Origin: a virus
DNA: 42,074 bases
Virus record (IMG/VR): IMGVR_UViG_3300030328_001803
Location: 1-42,074 of that record
Strand: one strand, 5' to 3'
Shown: in pieces, positions 35,514-41,716 of the stretch
Position numbering within the stretch: the stretch's first letter is position 1
Layout of the letters: every line of letters starts with the position of its first letter
Position numbers and translations under genes: made by a program
The notes under the pieces: model-generated
Seen by the model: the letters and a program-made list of their open reading frames with translations, nothing else
What the model was told of the DNA's origin: nothing
Database searches by the model: none

Positions 35514-36576
35514 TGGCAGTGTTGTAATTATGTTTGTTATATGGGTTAAGACTTTGTACATTCTTGTGACCTGTAACAGACATGATTGCTAGTTGATCTA
35601 CACCACTCTCTATCATCTCATTGATAGCAGTCTTTCTTAGATCACCTGCTCTAAGGTCATCAGGAAGATCACACAAAGCCTTAACTATATTAGTATACTC
35701 ACCTACTTGGGAACAAGTATACGGCCTATAGCACCCATCAGAAGCTCTGTGATAGGGTATTACATATTGTTGCCACCCCCAATCTTTAAACTGTTGGGTA
35801 AGCATATCAATTATATTAGATGGTATTGGTAATACTACTGTAGCACCACGTTTACTTTGTGTTATTGTAATCTTTTTATCTTCAAAGTTGATACAATCCC
35901 AAGTTAAGTTACGTATATCAGCAGGTCTTTGTCCCCACTCGTAACACATCAGCACCAACAATCCTATATTCCTATAATTAAAATGATTAAATGCAGTATC
36001 AAGGAATAATTCTACTTGACTTTTAATCCAGACTACTGATCTAGGTTCATGATGTTCTTTCTGTACCTTAGACATAGGATTATTCTTTATTACATCAAGA
36101 GATACACAATAGTTTAACAATACAGATAACAATCTAGCATGAGTATTACCACTACTGACGCTGACTAACTCGCACCAAGTCTGATATGCTTCTGCACAAT
36201 GCTGTGGGTTTATCGTTCCAATAGGTATATCACCAAACTCTTTACCAAATACTTTAGTCCTACACACATAGTGTAACCCATAAGTGTAAGCAATTTCAGT
36301 ATTATACGAGAGTCTCTTAAAGTGAAATGAGTCTCTGTAATGTGCAAATACCTGACGCAAAGTACTGCGAGAACCTATTCTACCTGCCTTGATCTCACCT
36401 TTCTTGTATTGTTCTATTAGTTTTAGTAGTTTAGGTATCTCATGTCTGGCAGTTCTACCATCTTGGAATGTAACATTACTAACAACACCTGCAACTTTTA
36501 CATCATCAGGTGGTGTGAATCTCCAAGATAAAGTACCATCAGCTTTACGATACTTAGTTGTATACTTAAACTCCAT
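35479..36576 (-). CDS. int: Tyrosine recombinase (phage integrase)
   Basis: The 365-residue product has an N-terminal arm-type region, a core-binding helical domain (about 70-170) and a catalytic domain. The catalytic set includes Arg in WGQRPADI, Lys in ITQSKRGA, Arg in GDLRKT, His in TGHKNV and the nucleophile Tyr in NPYNKHN. In the usual H-x-x-R box the His is Gly (GDLR), a substitution that needs care. It would integrate phage DNA into the host chromosome. ATG 36576 is preferred; a TTG six bases earlier is possible, and neither has a good ribosome site. No tRNA-like attP sequence was found near the gene. It overlaps the gene upstream. Confidence 0.88.
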   Translation of the reverse strand: MEFKYTTKYRKADGTLSWRFTPPDDVKVAGVVSNVTFQDGRTARHEIPKLLKLIEQYKKGEIKAGRIGSRSTLRQVFAHYRDSFHFKRLSYNTEIAYTYGLHYVCRTKVFGKEFGDIPIGTINPQHCAEAYQTWCELVSVSSGNTHARLLSVLLNYCVSLDVIKNNPMSKVQKEHHEPRSVVWIKSQVELFLDTAFNHFNYRNIGLLVLMCYEWGQRPADIRNLTWDCINFEDKKITITQSKRGATVVLPIPSNIIDMLTQQFKDWGWQQYVIPYHRASDGCYRPYTCSQVGEYTNIVKALCDLPDDLRAGDLRKTAINEMIESGVDQLAIMSVTGHKNVQSLNPYNKHNYNTANQALQKRKSIA

Positions 36577-36745
36577 CGTCAAACCTGTCTATATCTAAAT
36601 CATTTTCTGCATCATCTACTAACTGCATAGCGAACTGATAAACTATCCTATCTTTTGCAGGACTTTCAAGCAAATGAGAAAATGCAGACTCTGCTTCTTC
36701 AAATGCCCACTCTTTTATGCCATCTCTACTAAACAAATCTCTCAT
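36566..36745 (-). CDS. Unknown small acidic protein upstream of the integrase
   Basis: This 59-residue ORF runs from MRDLFSRDGIKEWAFEEAES to an acidic end (DLDIDRFDDGV). It overlaps the next gene upstream by 17 bases and the integrase start by 11. The purine-rich AAAGGATG stretch precedes or includes the ATG. Its helical, acidic composition is compatible with a small regulator or directionality factor, but there is no recognisable helix-turn-helix. Coding is supported by the tight packing and by filling an otherwise empty 150-base gap. Confidence 0.55.
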   Translation of the reverse strand: MRDLFSRDGIKEWAFEEAESAFSHLLESPAKDRIVYQFAMQLVDDAENDLDIDRFDDGV

Positions 36746-36917
36746 CCTTTCTTAATTTTTGTATCTTATCTCTAAGAATTGTTACTATTTCATAACGACC
36801 ATAATGTATATGATCATACTTGTCTTCTAGTTTCATAGCTCTACCACTATTAGCATAGTCTTGTATCTCATCTTCTAACCAAGACTCAATGTGTTTTAAT
36901 ATATCTTCATCTTTCAT
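36729..36917 (-). CDS. Unknown small charged protein in the integrase module
   Basis: This 62-residue, highly charged helical protein starts MKDEDILKHIESWLEDEIQD and ends KIQKLRKDERFV. A GGAGG ribosome site (minus strand, TATGGAGGTAAT) lies at the ideal distance from the ATG. It is the first gene after the AT-rich palindromic region at 36918-37028, so it is the likely first gene of the integrase operon. I see no DNA-binding motif; an excisionase or regulator role is only a positional guess. Confidence 0.65.
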   Translation of the reverse strand: MKDEDILKHIESWLEDEIQDYANSGRAMKLEDKYDHIHYGRYEIVTILRDKIQKLRKDERFV

Positions 36918-36947
36918 ATTACCTCCATACTTTAAGTGTTAATATTA

Positions 36948-36995
36948 ATACTTATAGTATTAGTAATATATACTTAAAGTATATACTATAAGTAT
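36948..36995. repeat. Nested AT-rich inverted repeats before the integrase module
   Basis: A perfect 13-bp inverted repeat, ATACTTATAGTAT (36948-36960) and ATACTATAAGTAT (36983-36995), surrounds an 8-bp inverted repeat with a one-base centre, ATATACTT-A-AAGTATAT (36968-36984). The stretch 36918-37028 has no gene. Possible roles are an operator for the integrase operon, a recombination site or a replication start. Confidence 0.7.
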
Positions 36996-37022
36996 ATATA
37001 GTAATCATTTACTATAATTCAA
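36993..37022 (-). promoter_or_regulatory. Possible leftward promoter of the integrase operon
   Basis: On the minus strand TTGAAT (37017-37022) and TATATA (36993-36998) are 18 bp apart, 76 bp before the ATG at 36917. The -10 box overlaps one arm of the 13-bp inverted repeat, which would allow repression by a protein bound there. The region is so AT-rich that chance matches are likely. Confidence 0.35.
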
Positions 37023-37028
37023 GTACCA

Positions 37029-37256
37029 TCAATCCAAAAAAGATTTAGGTGTTGCATATCGGTAACGCATTACTAGATTATCTTCACTAGTATTTTCCCA
37101 TTCACCGTCAACAGCTTGTATAACTGTAGCAATTGTAACAACTGCACCACTCTCTGCAACTCTTTGAGCTTTATCGTTGGCTTCAGTTAAATCATGTGAG
37201 TGAAACTCTGCTATAAGTTTGTCACCTTGCATCACTGTAGTTCTATATACTATCAT
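37029..37256 (-). CDS. Unknown small protein next to the metallopeptidase-like gene
   Basis: This 75-residue mixed alpha/beta protein begins MIVYRTTVMQGDKLIAEFHS and includes HDLTEANDKAQRVAESGAVV. I do not recognise a family. Its ATG shares one base with the stop of the metallopeptidase-like gene (TAATG), so the two are probably translated together. It ends just before the AT-rich palindromic region, which would make it the last gene of the segment that starts near 40700. Confidence 0.6.
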   Translation of the reverse strand: MIVYRTTVMQGDKLIAEFHSHDLTEANDKAQRVAESGAVVTIATVIQAVDGEWENTSEDNLVMRYRYATPKSFLD

Positions 37257-38239
37257 TAGCTTACCCTCTCTAAGTATTCATTAATGTACCCATGATCTTG
37301 TATACCCAACATCTCATGTAACTCATCAGCTGTGTATCCAAGCTCCTCTAATAAAAGTGCTACCTCTTGTGGATAGTCAACAATCATATCATAAATTCTG
37401 TTATCACCTGTTTCAAAAGCATCAACATCATACCTGTAACCTTTAGGTGGATAACCAAAAAAGTAATCATCATCATCATACCAATCACCATACATACTAC
37501 CCATTTCTATTACAGTATTATCTCTGTAGTATTGTAACTGATCCCAATCAGCAGATAACAAACACTCAAGCAGCTTGTATGCATACACAATATCTTGTTT
37601 CTCTTCTGTACTGTGTTGAGAATAGTAACCTACACTAACATTAGTACACTCAGATACTTTTGATTTGTATACATTACTATCTGTATAAGAACCGTTAGGA
37701 TCTGGTTTAAGTGGTAGATCAAGTGTCTTTGCAAGTAACTTTGCAAACTTATCAGAAGCAGTACGTCTACCCATCTGATGTGTAATAATAGATTTCTTAC
37801 CATACCTATCAAAAGATATAACATAGTTGACATCATCTAACCACTGTGGATCAGACTTGACAAGAGCTTCACTACCAACACAACCACCCTCTTCTTCTGC
37901 ATGAACCACATACACACCCGGAATCTTAGCATTAATCATATTACATATAAGCCATATGCCAGTGGTACAATCAGCACCTAGACACTCACCTTTACTCTTT
38001 CTCTTGAGTGATACGATACCATCTTTTGTTACTGCTAGTTTCTGTCTACCTGACGTTTTGTGTACTGTATCATGGTGAGCAGTAAAGCAAACCTGTGGCT
38101 TATTACCCACTGTCAATACATAATTACCATACTTATCAGGTAAACCCATGATAGGTTCTAAGTATTTGTTACAAAATTCCTTTTGGGTATCACTACCTTG
38201 AGGTCTTTTGTACGTCATCATTTCTACTAAATCGTACAT
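37256..38239 (-). CDS. Zinc-dependent peptidase/amidohydrolase-like protein (M20/M28/M42 superfamily)
   Basis: The 327-residue product has all metal-ligand motifs of co-catalytic two-zinc peptidases, in order: His55-His56-Asp57 (TAHHDTVHK, H-x-D), Asp90 (GADCTTG), Glu115-Glu116 (HAEEEGG), Asp144 (SFDRYG) and His209 (SQHSTEE). The fold is known for aminopeptidases, carboxypeptidases and deacylases. The region from about residue 235 is an acidic extension with runs of Asp (YGDWYDDDDYFFG) not typical of the family. There is no signal peptide, so it would act in the host cytoplasm, on a peptide, an acylated amino acid or a host protein; the substrate is unknown. It follows a zinc-motif gene by two bases. 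Confidence 0.8.
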   Translation of the reverse strand: MYDLVEMMTYKRPQGSDTQKEFCNKYLEPIMGLPDKYGNYVLTVGNKPQVCFTAHHDTVHKTSGRQKLAVTKDGIVSLKRKSKGECLGADCTTGIWLICNMINAKIPGVYVVHAEEEGGCVGSEALVKSDPQWLDDVNYVISFDRYGKKSIITHQMGRRTASDKFAKLLAKTLDLPLKPDPNGSYTDSNVYKSKVSECTNVSVGYYSQHSTEEKQDIVYAYKLLECLLSADWDQLQYYRDNTVIEMGSMYGDWYDDDDYFFGYPPKGYRYDVDAFETGDNRIYDMIVDYPQEVALLLEELGYTADELHEMLGIQDHGYINEYLERVS

Positions 38240-38241
38240 TA

Positions 38242-39792
38242 TTATTTATCTCCTTTTTTCTTTTTCTTTTCTGGATCATACCACAAACCATCATCATTTG
38301 TATCCCAACCTTTTTCTTCTAAGGCAGATAGACACACAATCTCACCGTCTGTTGTCTCACACCACTTATCTTCTTTGTATATCTCATTAGTCCACTCACA
38401 CTCAAAGTAACCTAAGTCATGCATCTGATCATGAGGTATCCACTTATCTTCTGGACCAGAGTACACACACTCATCACTATCCCAGAACTCATCTAAGTCC
38501 TCAATATAAATTACATTATCATGGTCTCTCCACACATATATTTGTTGTGGCTGTATTATAACCATGTCATCATGTGGAAAGTAATCATCTGACCACTCAC
38601 AATAATCATATCTCTCATAAAAACAATCCTCACAAAAGACATCATCACCATACCATCTTGCATTATCTTCATGAGTAGGATCACCACAATCCATACAATA
38701 CTCAGAGTCACCTAGTACACCACTATAACAACTAGCATCATAGTCACCACATTCAGTTACCTCTAAATATTTATCATTTACTACTGCTAATGATCTAGGT
38801 TCTAAATCTAAGTAAGGTCCTATCACACCATCACCATGAGGTATATGTAATAACTTTGCACCTCTCCAATCTGGATTTACACACTCAGCACCAATCTCAT
38901 CTAACGCATCTTGTATCTTGTTCATAGAATGTTCACACACACCATATATCGGACCTGCCTGTGGTCTATCTGTCTTATCTGTATGATACACCACACATCT
39001 AGAACCTGTCCTTCCTTGACCATCTTTGGTGTAGTAGATAGTAAAATCACCTGACCCATATATGTAGGCTGGGTGATGTGATTGTTTCTCAAAAGAATAT
39101 CTCATGCAAGAACAAGCAATAGACTTACGCAAAGAAGTAGTCTTAGGATTGCCCATAGGTGCATGGTTCTCCTCTTTGTATACACTGGCAAACACTTTTG
39201 GATCACTGCTCTTGTGTAACGTAAAGTCTTTACTACCAAACTCAAGATTGTACTTGTCTACTACTGCACCTAGACCTGCATCACTAAGTTCTGGAAATAT
39301 CATACGTATAGCCTTACCTACTTTCATAGCAGTTTCCCTCTCACGCACACGATCCTCATGAGATTTAGTAATAGATATTTTACCTACAAACTTTTGTGAA
39401 CGAAAAGGATTTAGACAATCTAAACGATCACGCAATTTAGTATCTGACATACTAATAAAAATACCTGCTACATTAGCATGAAACCAATCACATAGTTCAC
39501 CATCAAGTCTTGAGTGATTTAATCTGAACAATGAATTATTACTCTTAGTAACTACTGCACCCCAATCTTTAAGTACGGGATCAGTAATCTCTTTACCTTG
39601 ATAGACCTTGAAACCCTGTTCACAATTCCTGACATGATAGCACATATTATCAATGAGTACCACACCATCTTCTAGTATATCATTTTTTGTTTTGGTGAAC
39701 CGATCACCTCTTAGTATAGGATAGGCTTTACCTGCCCTAATAAATACAGAATCAATATAATCATTACGTTCTGGTTTTATGTAAAAGCTCAT
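38242..39792 (-). CDS. Unknown protein with C-terminal zinc-finger-like repeats
   Basis: This is a 516-residue protein. The middle (about 235-310) has a conserved-looking core, MRYSFEKQSHHPAYIYGSGD, then FTIYYTKDGQGRTGSRCVVY. The C-terminal 170 residues carry treble-clef-like Cys pairs (CMDCG and CEDCF) and three related acidic-aromatic units: CEWSDDYFPHDDM, CVYSGPEDKWIPHDQM and CEWTNEIYKEDKWCE. The end is a Lys run (KKKKKKGDK). I do not know its function; zinc binding and nucleic-acid or protein contact are plausible. The ribosome site AGAGGAG lies nine bases before the ATG. It stands directly upstream of the peptidase-like gene, and the two may act together. Confidence 0.7.
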   Translation of the reverse strand: MSFYIKPERNDYIDSVFIRAGKAYPILRGDRFTKTKNDILEDGVVLIDNMCYHVRNCEQGFKVYQGKEITDPVLKDWGAVVTKSNNSLFRLNHSRLDGELCDWFHANVAGIFISMSDTKLRDRLDCLNPFRSQKFVGKISITKSHEDRVRERETAMKVGKAIRMIFPELSDAGLGAVVDKYNLEFGSKDFTLHKSSDPKVFASVYKEENHAPMGNPKTTSLRKSIACSCMRYSFEKQSHHPAYIYGSGDFTIYYTKDGQGRTGSRCVVYHTDKTDRPQAGPIYGVCEHSMNKIQDALDEIGAECVNPDWRGAKLLHIPHGDGVIGPYLDLEPRSLAVVNDKYLEVTECGDYDASCYSGVLGDSEYCMDCGDPTHEDNARWYGDDVFCEDCFYERYDYCEWSDDYFPHDDMVIIQPQQIYVWRDHDNVIYIEDLDEFWDSDECVYSGPEDKWIPHDQMHDLGYFECEWTNEIYKEDKWCETTDGEIVCLSALEEKGWDTNDDGLWYDPEKKKKKGDK

Positions 39793-39835
39793 AGTTTTTC
39801 TCCTCTCTCAGCTGTTTACGTAAATCATTTGTCAT
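39764..39835 (-). CDS. Possible 23-codon micro-gene
   Basis: The peptide is MTNDLRKQLREEKNYELLHK followed by TRT. Its ATG overlaps the stop of the preceding micro-gene (ATGA at 39832-39835), GGAGGT lies upstream, and its last 29 bases overlap the start of the large zinc-motif gene and include that gene's ribosome site. It may be a true peptide or a coupling device that delivers ribosomes to the next gene. Confidence 0.35.
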   Translation of the reverse strand: MTNDLRKQLREEKNYELLHKTRT

Positions 39836-39897
39836 TTCCATTTACCTCCATTCCATAGTATTAACACATATTCCCAATGAGTGCAAGGCTTTTTCAT
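39832..39897 (-). CDS. Possible 21-codon micro-gene
   Basis: The peptide is MKKPCTHWEYVLILWNGGKW followed by K. Its ATG overlaps the stop of the 95-residue gene upstream (ATGA at 39894-39897) and its stop overlaps the next micro-ATG. GGAG lies within reach upstream. The overlap pattern continues the chain seen from 40694, which makes chance less likely, but at this length coding cannot be proved from sequence. Confidence 0.4.
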   Translation of the reverse strand: MKKPCTHWEYVLILWNGGKWK

Positions 39898-40181
39898 TCA
39901 GATATCTCCTTTTGTTTTCTTAGCTCATAAATATAATGCCAACTACCCCTACCTGTTGCACCTAAAATTAATTTACCTTCATCAGGATTCCAATTTTTTA
40001 CATGTTCTACACACTCATTTAACTTTATATCATAGAATAAAACATCTAAATCAGCAGTGTATTTATAATTCTTATTCAAGTCAATCTTAGCATAGTTAAT
40101 ACTAGTAAAAATCTTTCTCCATTCTGTACGAAAACTCTTTTTACATATCACCAATGCTTTAATTCTCCAAGTTACAGTCAT
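39894..40181 (-). CDS. Unknown early protein
   Basis: I do not recognise this 95-residue protein. It starts MTVTWRIKALVICKKSF and contains VKNWNPDEGKLILGATGRGS near the end. It is mixed alpha/beta, with a basic N-terminal third. It overlaps the previous stop by four bases (ATGA) and the following micro-gene in the same way. It belongs to the run of small early genes that commonly counter host functions in phages; its specific role is unknown. Confidence 0.6.
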   Translation of the reverse strand: MTVTWRIKALVICKKSFRTEWRKIFTSINYAKIDLNKNYKYTADLDVLFYDIKLNECVEHVKNWNPDEGKLILGATGRGSWHYIYELRKQKEISE

Positions 40182-40468
40182 TTAATAATCCTCCACCCAT
40201 TAGAACCTAAACGTCTATGAAAATCTTCACATGCGTCCATCAAGTTCATATCATAGTGACCACTATAATAAGTAACTTGACCATCTTCCATTACATCTTC
40301 AGCAATGGTCATAAAAGGTAGATCCTTAAACGTAGGATCAAGAACCTTACAAATAATATAAGTATTACCTGTATCATTTGTTTCTCTATCCACTACTAAC
40401 ACTTCCTTAATACCTATATAAATACAGTTATACATCTTTTCATATTCATTCATATAACTCTCCATCAT
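40178..40468 (-). CDS. Unknown small early protein
   Basis: I do not recognise this 96-residue acidic protein. It has segments IGIKEVLVVDRETNDTGNTY and GHYDMNLMDACEDFHRRLGS and looks mixed alpha/beta. The ATG at 40468 overlaps the stop of a 42-residue membrane micro-protein (ATGA), and an internal ATG follows at the second codon. Its stop overlaps the next start by four bases, so it is translated as part of a coupled chain. Confidence 0.6.
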   Translation of the reverse strand: MMESYMNEYEKMYNCIYIGIKEVLVVDRETNDTGNTYIICKVLDPTFKDLPFMTIAEDVMEDGQVTYYSGHYDMNLMDACEDFHRRLGSNGWRIIK

Positions 40469-40593
40469 TTAATTATAATAGGGTACAAAAAACTACTCAT
40501 ACCGAATAGATTAAGTACCAACTCAATAAGGTATACCACCACTATAATAATAATGCAATACCTTAATCTTCCATAGGCATAATAATCCATCAT
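40465..40593 (-). CDS. 42-residue membrane micro-protein
   Basis: The chain has a charged head (MMDYYAYGRLRYC) and then a strong hydrophobic span IIIIVVVYLIELVLNLF at about residues 14-30, enough for one membrane helix. Both ends overlap neighbouring genes in ATGA: the start with the stop of the 34-residue gene, the stop with the ATG of the 96-residue gene. Coupled packing plus a clear membrane segment make it likely to be real although very short. Its role is unknown; small membrane proteins of early regions may affect host membrane functions or superinfection. Confidence 0.55.
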   Translation of the reverse strand: MMDYYAYGRLRYCIIIIVVVYLIELVLNLFGMSSFLYPIIIK

Positions 40594-40694
40594 CTACGTC
40601 TGACAGGTTCATTAAGAAACCTAATCACATATCCCGTAATAAATCCACTATATACTAGTAGAAAATAAAAACCCCATTCAATATAAAGTTCCAT
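40590..40694 (-). CDS. 34-residue membrane micro-protein
   Basis: The peptide begins MELYIEWGFYFLLVYSGFIT and ends GYVIRFLNEPVRRR: one hydrophobic helix and a basic tail that would face the cytoplasm. ATG 40694 has GGAG six bases upstream; an in-frame ATG at 40706 is possible. Its TGA overlaps the ATG of the next micro-gene. It is the first gene after the structured noncoding stretch 40718-40908, so its expression may be controlled by that RNA. Confidence 0.5.
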   Translation of the reverse strand: MELYIEWGFYFLLVYSGFITGYVIRFLNEPVRRR

Positions 40695-40717
40695 CACATT
40701 CTCCATTATTTAAATTA

Positions 40718-40823
40718 CTGGCAGTTTCACTAGATGCCAAGCTAGGTGAAAGGTTCATTCTTATGTTAGCTAATGAGCTTTATGCGTGTGACTCCATCAC
40801 TTGCATCAATGTTATAATGAACC
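40718..40823 (-). ncRNA. Candidate structured RNA: three-way junction plus hairpin
   Basis: In the leftward transcript GGTTCATT (40823-40816) pairs with AATGAACC (40759-40752) as an 8-bp closing stem. Inside it are a hairpin ATGC-aa-GTGA/TCAC-ac-GCAT (40806-40782) and a small hairpin AGCT/AGCT with a CATT loop (40779-40768). Directly next to the closing stem lies a hairpin of nine pairs with one bulged C (40751-40725). Its loop segment TTGGCA can pair with TGCCAG just downstream (40723-40718), a possible pseudoknot or alternative fold. No ORF is present. It could be a regulatory leader for the micro-genes or a small RNA. Confidence 0.5.
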
Positions 40824-40879
40824 AATAACACAAATAAACAAACGACACATCATTCATTTATTAATGCTATTGCATAGAT

Positions 40880-40908
40880 AAGCAACCACACTTAATGCGT
40901 AGCTGCTT
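40880..40908 (-). ncRNA. 12-bp hairpin after the first leftward gene
   Basis: On the minus strand AAGCAGCTACGC (40908-40897) pairs with GTGTGGTTGCTT (40891-40880) around an ATTAA loop. All 12 positions pair if three G-U pairs are allowed; on the plus strand those become A-C mismatches. It lies 16 bases after the stop of the 183-residue gene and has no T-run, so it may be a processing or stability element. Confidence 0.55.
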
Positions 40909-40924
40909 ACCTGCTGTGCATCAC

Positions 40925-41476
40925 TTACTTAGTCATTAAGTATTTGCTAACAATATTATATAATTCCATATCAATATCATCATTCTTATGCTTTTCAGCA
41001 TCTTTAGTAGATCCCTCTAAAGCCCTATCCCATTTTTTCTTTAGAGAATTAATATCATCTAAAGATATAACAGGCTTATACTCAGGCTCTTTAGTAAATG
41101 TAGACCACATATTTTGATGTGCAGTAACCACATCATCATAAGATACTTTTGATCGTTTCTTATTATATGTGAAAAGAGATTTACCATCATCACCTTTAAC
41201 CCAATTAAATCCACAATATGCTTCAATCCAAGATTTAATTGCGTTGTTGCGTACTGCTGTACCATCAAGTTCTAATACAAGTGTATTCATGAATCTGCAA
41301 GCAGTACCTACATCACCAGATTGATGCCATCTTAACATCACTTTAGTCAATACAGACTGAATAGCATTATTTACAGTTTTTACTTTTGATTTTACTGCAA
41401 CAATATCCTTTTCAATCATTGCATCAGTTAATTTTACATCTAAAGTTTTTGGTAATTTTACGTTAATTTTAGCCAT
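40925..41476 (-). CDS. First leftward gene, unknown early protein
   Basis: I do not recognise this 183-residue protein. It begins MAKINVKLPKTLDVKLTDAM and is largely helical and basic, with two Trp-containing segments (KSWIEAYCGFNWVKGDDG, AHQNMWSTF) and a charged C-terminus. ATG 41476 is chosen for the GAGGAG site nine to ten bases upstream; an ORF start at 41530 would add 18 residues with no such site. It is the first gene after the operator-rich control region, and a hairpin and a structured RNA follow it. It has no recognisable DNA-binding motif, although an early regulatory role would fit its place. Confidence 0.65.
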   Translation of the reverse strand: MAKINVKLPKTLDVKLTDAMIEKDIVAVKSKVKTVNNAIQSVLTKVMLRWHQSGDVGTACRFMNTLVLELDGTAVRNNAIKSWIEAYCGFNWVKGDDGKSLFTYNKKRSKVSYDDVVTAHQNMWSTFTKEPEYKPVISLDDINSLKKKWDRALEGSTKDAEKHKNDDIDMELYNIVSKYLMTK

Positions 41477-41547
41477 AATTTTTTTCTCCTCATAATATGA
41501 CAAATATTGCATACCATCATTGATATACAATACAATGCATACATCAC

Positions 41548-41553
41548 ATTATA
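41548..41553 (-). promoter_or_regulatory. Possible -10 box for the first leftward gene
   Basis: A perfect TATAAT on the minus strand lies 71 bases before the ATG at 41476. No good -35 hexamer stands at 16-18 bp, so the promoter would be weak or activator-dependent. The nearest palindromic sites are 43-90 bp upstream of it. Confidence 0.35.
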
Positions 41554-41595
41554 AGAAACAAACACCACATAGGTGCGACCCACAAAGCTTAGACA

Positions 41596-41616
41596 TAGCG
41601 TACTAATAGTGTAAAC
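41596..41616. repeat. Operator-like site A: two half-sites in tandem
   Basis: Half-sites TAGCGTAC (41596-41603) and TAGTGTAA (41607-41614) stand one helical turn apart in the same direction. Both match the half-site TAGYGTAY of the full palindromic sites, the second with one change. Confidence 0.5.
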
Positions 41617-41625
41617 ATTCAAGCC

Positions 41626-41642
41626 ATACACTAATAGCGTAC
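41626..41642. repeat. Operator-like site B: best 17-bp palindrome
   Basis: ATACACTAATAGCGTAC is a near-perfect palindrome with consensus RTACRCTAWTAGYGTAY: both half-sites agree if purine/pyrimidine transitions are allowed. The length and symmetry are those of dimeric repressor operators. Confidence 0.6.
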
Positions 41643-41699
41643 ACACTAAACACCACTTTGCAGATCGCACCTGACAGGTAAACCCCCTTGATATTTTTT

Positions 41700-41716
41700 C
41701 CACACCTTTAGCGTGT
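41700..41716. repeat. Operator-like site C: degenerate copy
   Basis: CCACACCTTTAGCGTGT keeps one half-site (TAGCGTGT) and ACAC/GTGT symmetry, but matches site B poorly in the left half. It is included because of its spacing within the cluster. Confidence 0.35.

Noticed and set aside
35434-36745. tRNA-derived attP site next to the integrase
   Set aside because: I searched for T-loop-like GGTTCRANTCC sequences and acceptor stems and found none; attP may be elsewhere or outside the window.
41458-41703. 81-codon minus-strand ORF with hydrophobic residues in the control region
   Set aside because: It starts at a GTG without a ribosome site, overlaps the operator-like repeats and the start of the next gene in another frame, and has no coupling to neighbours.
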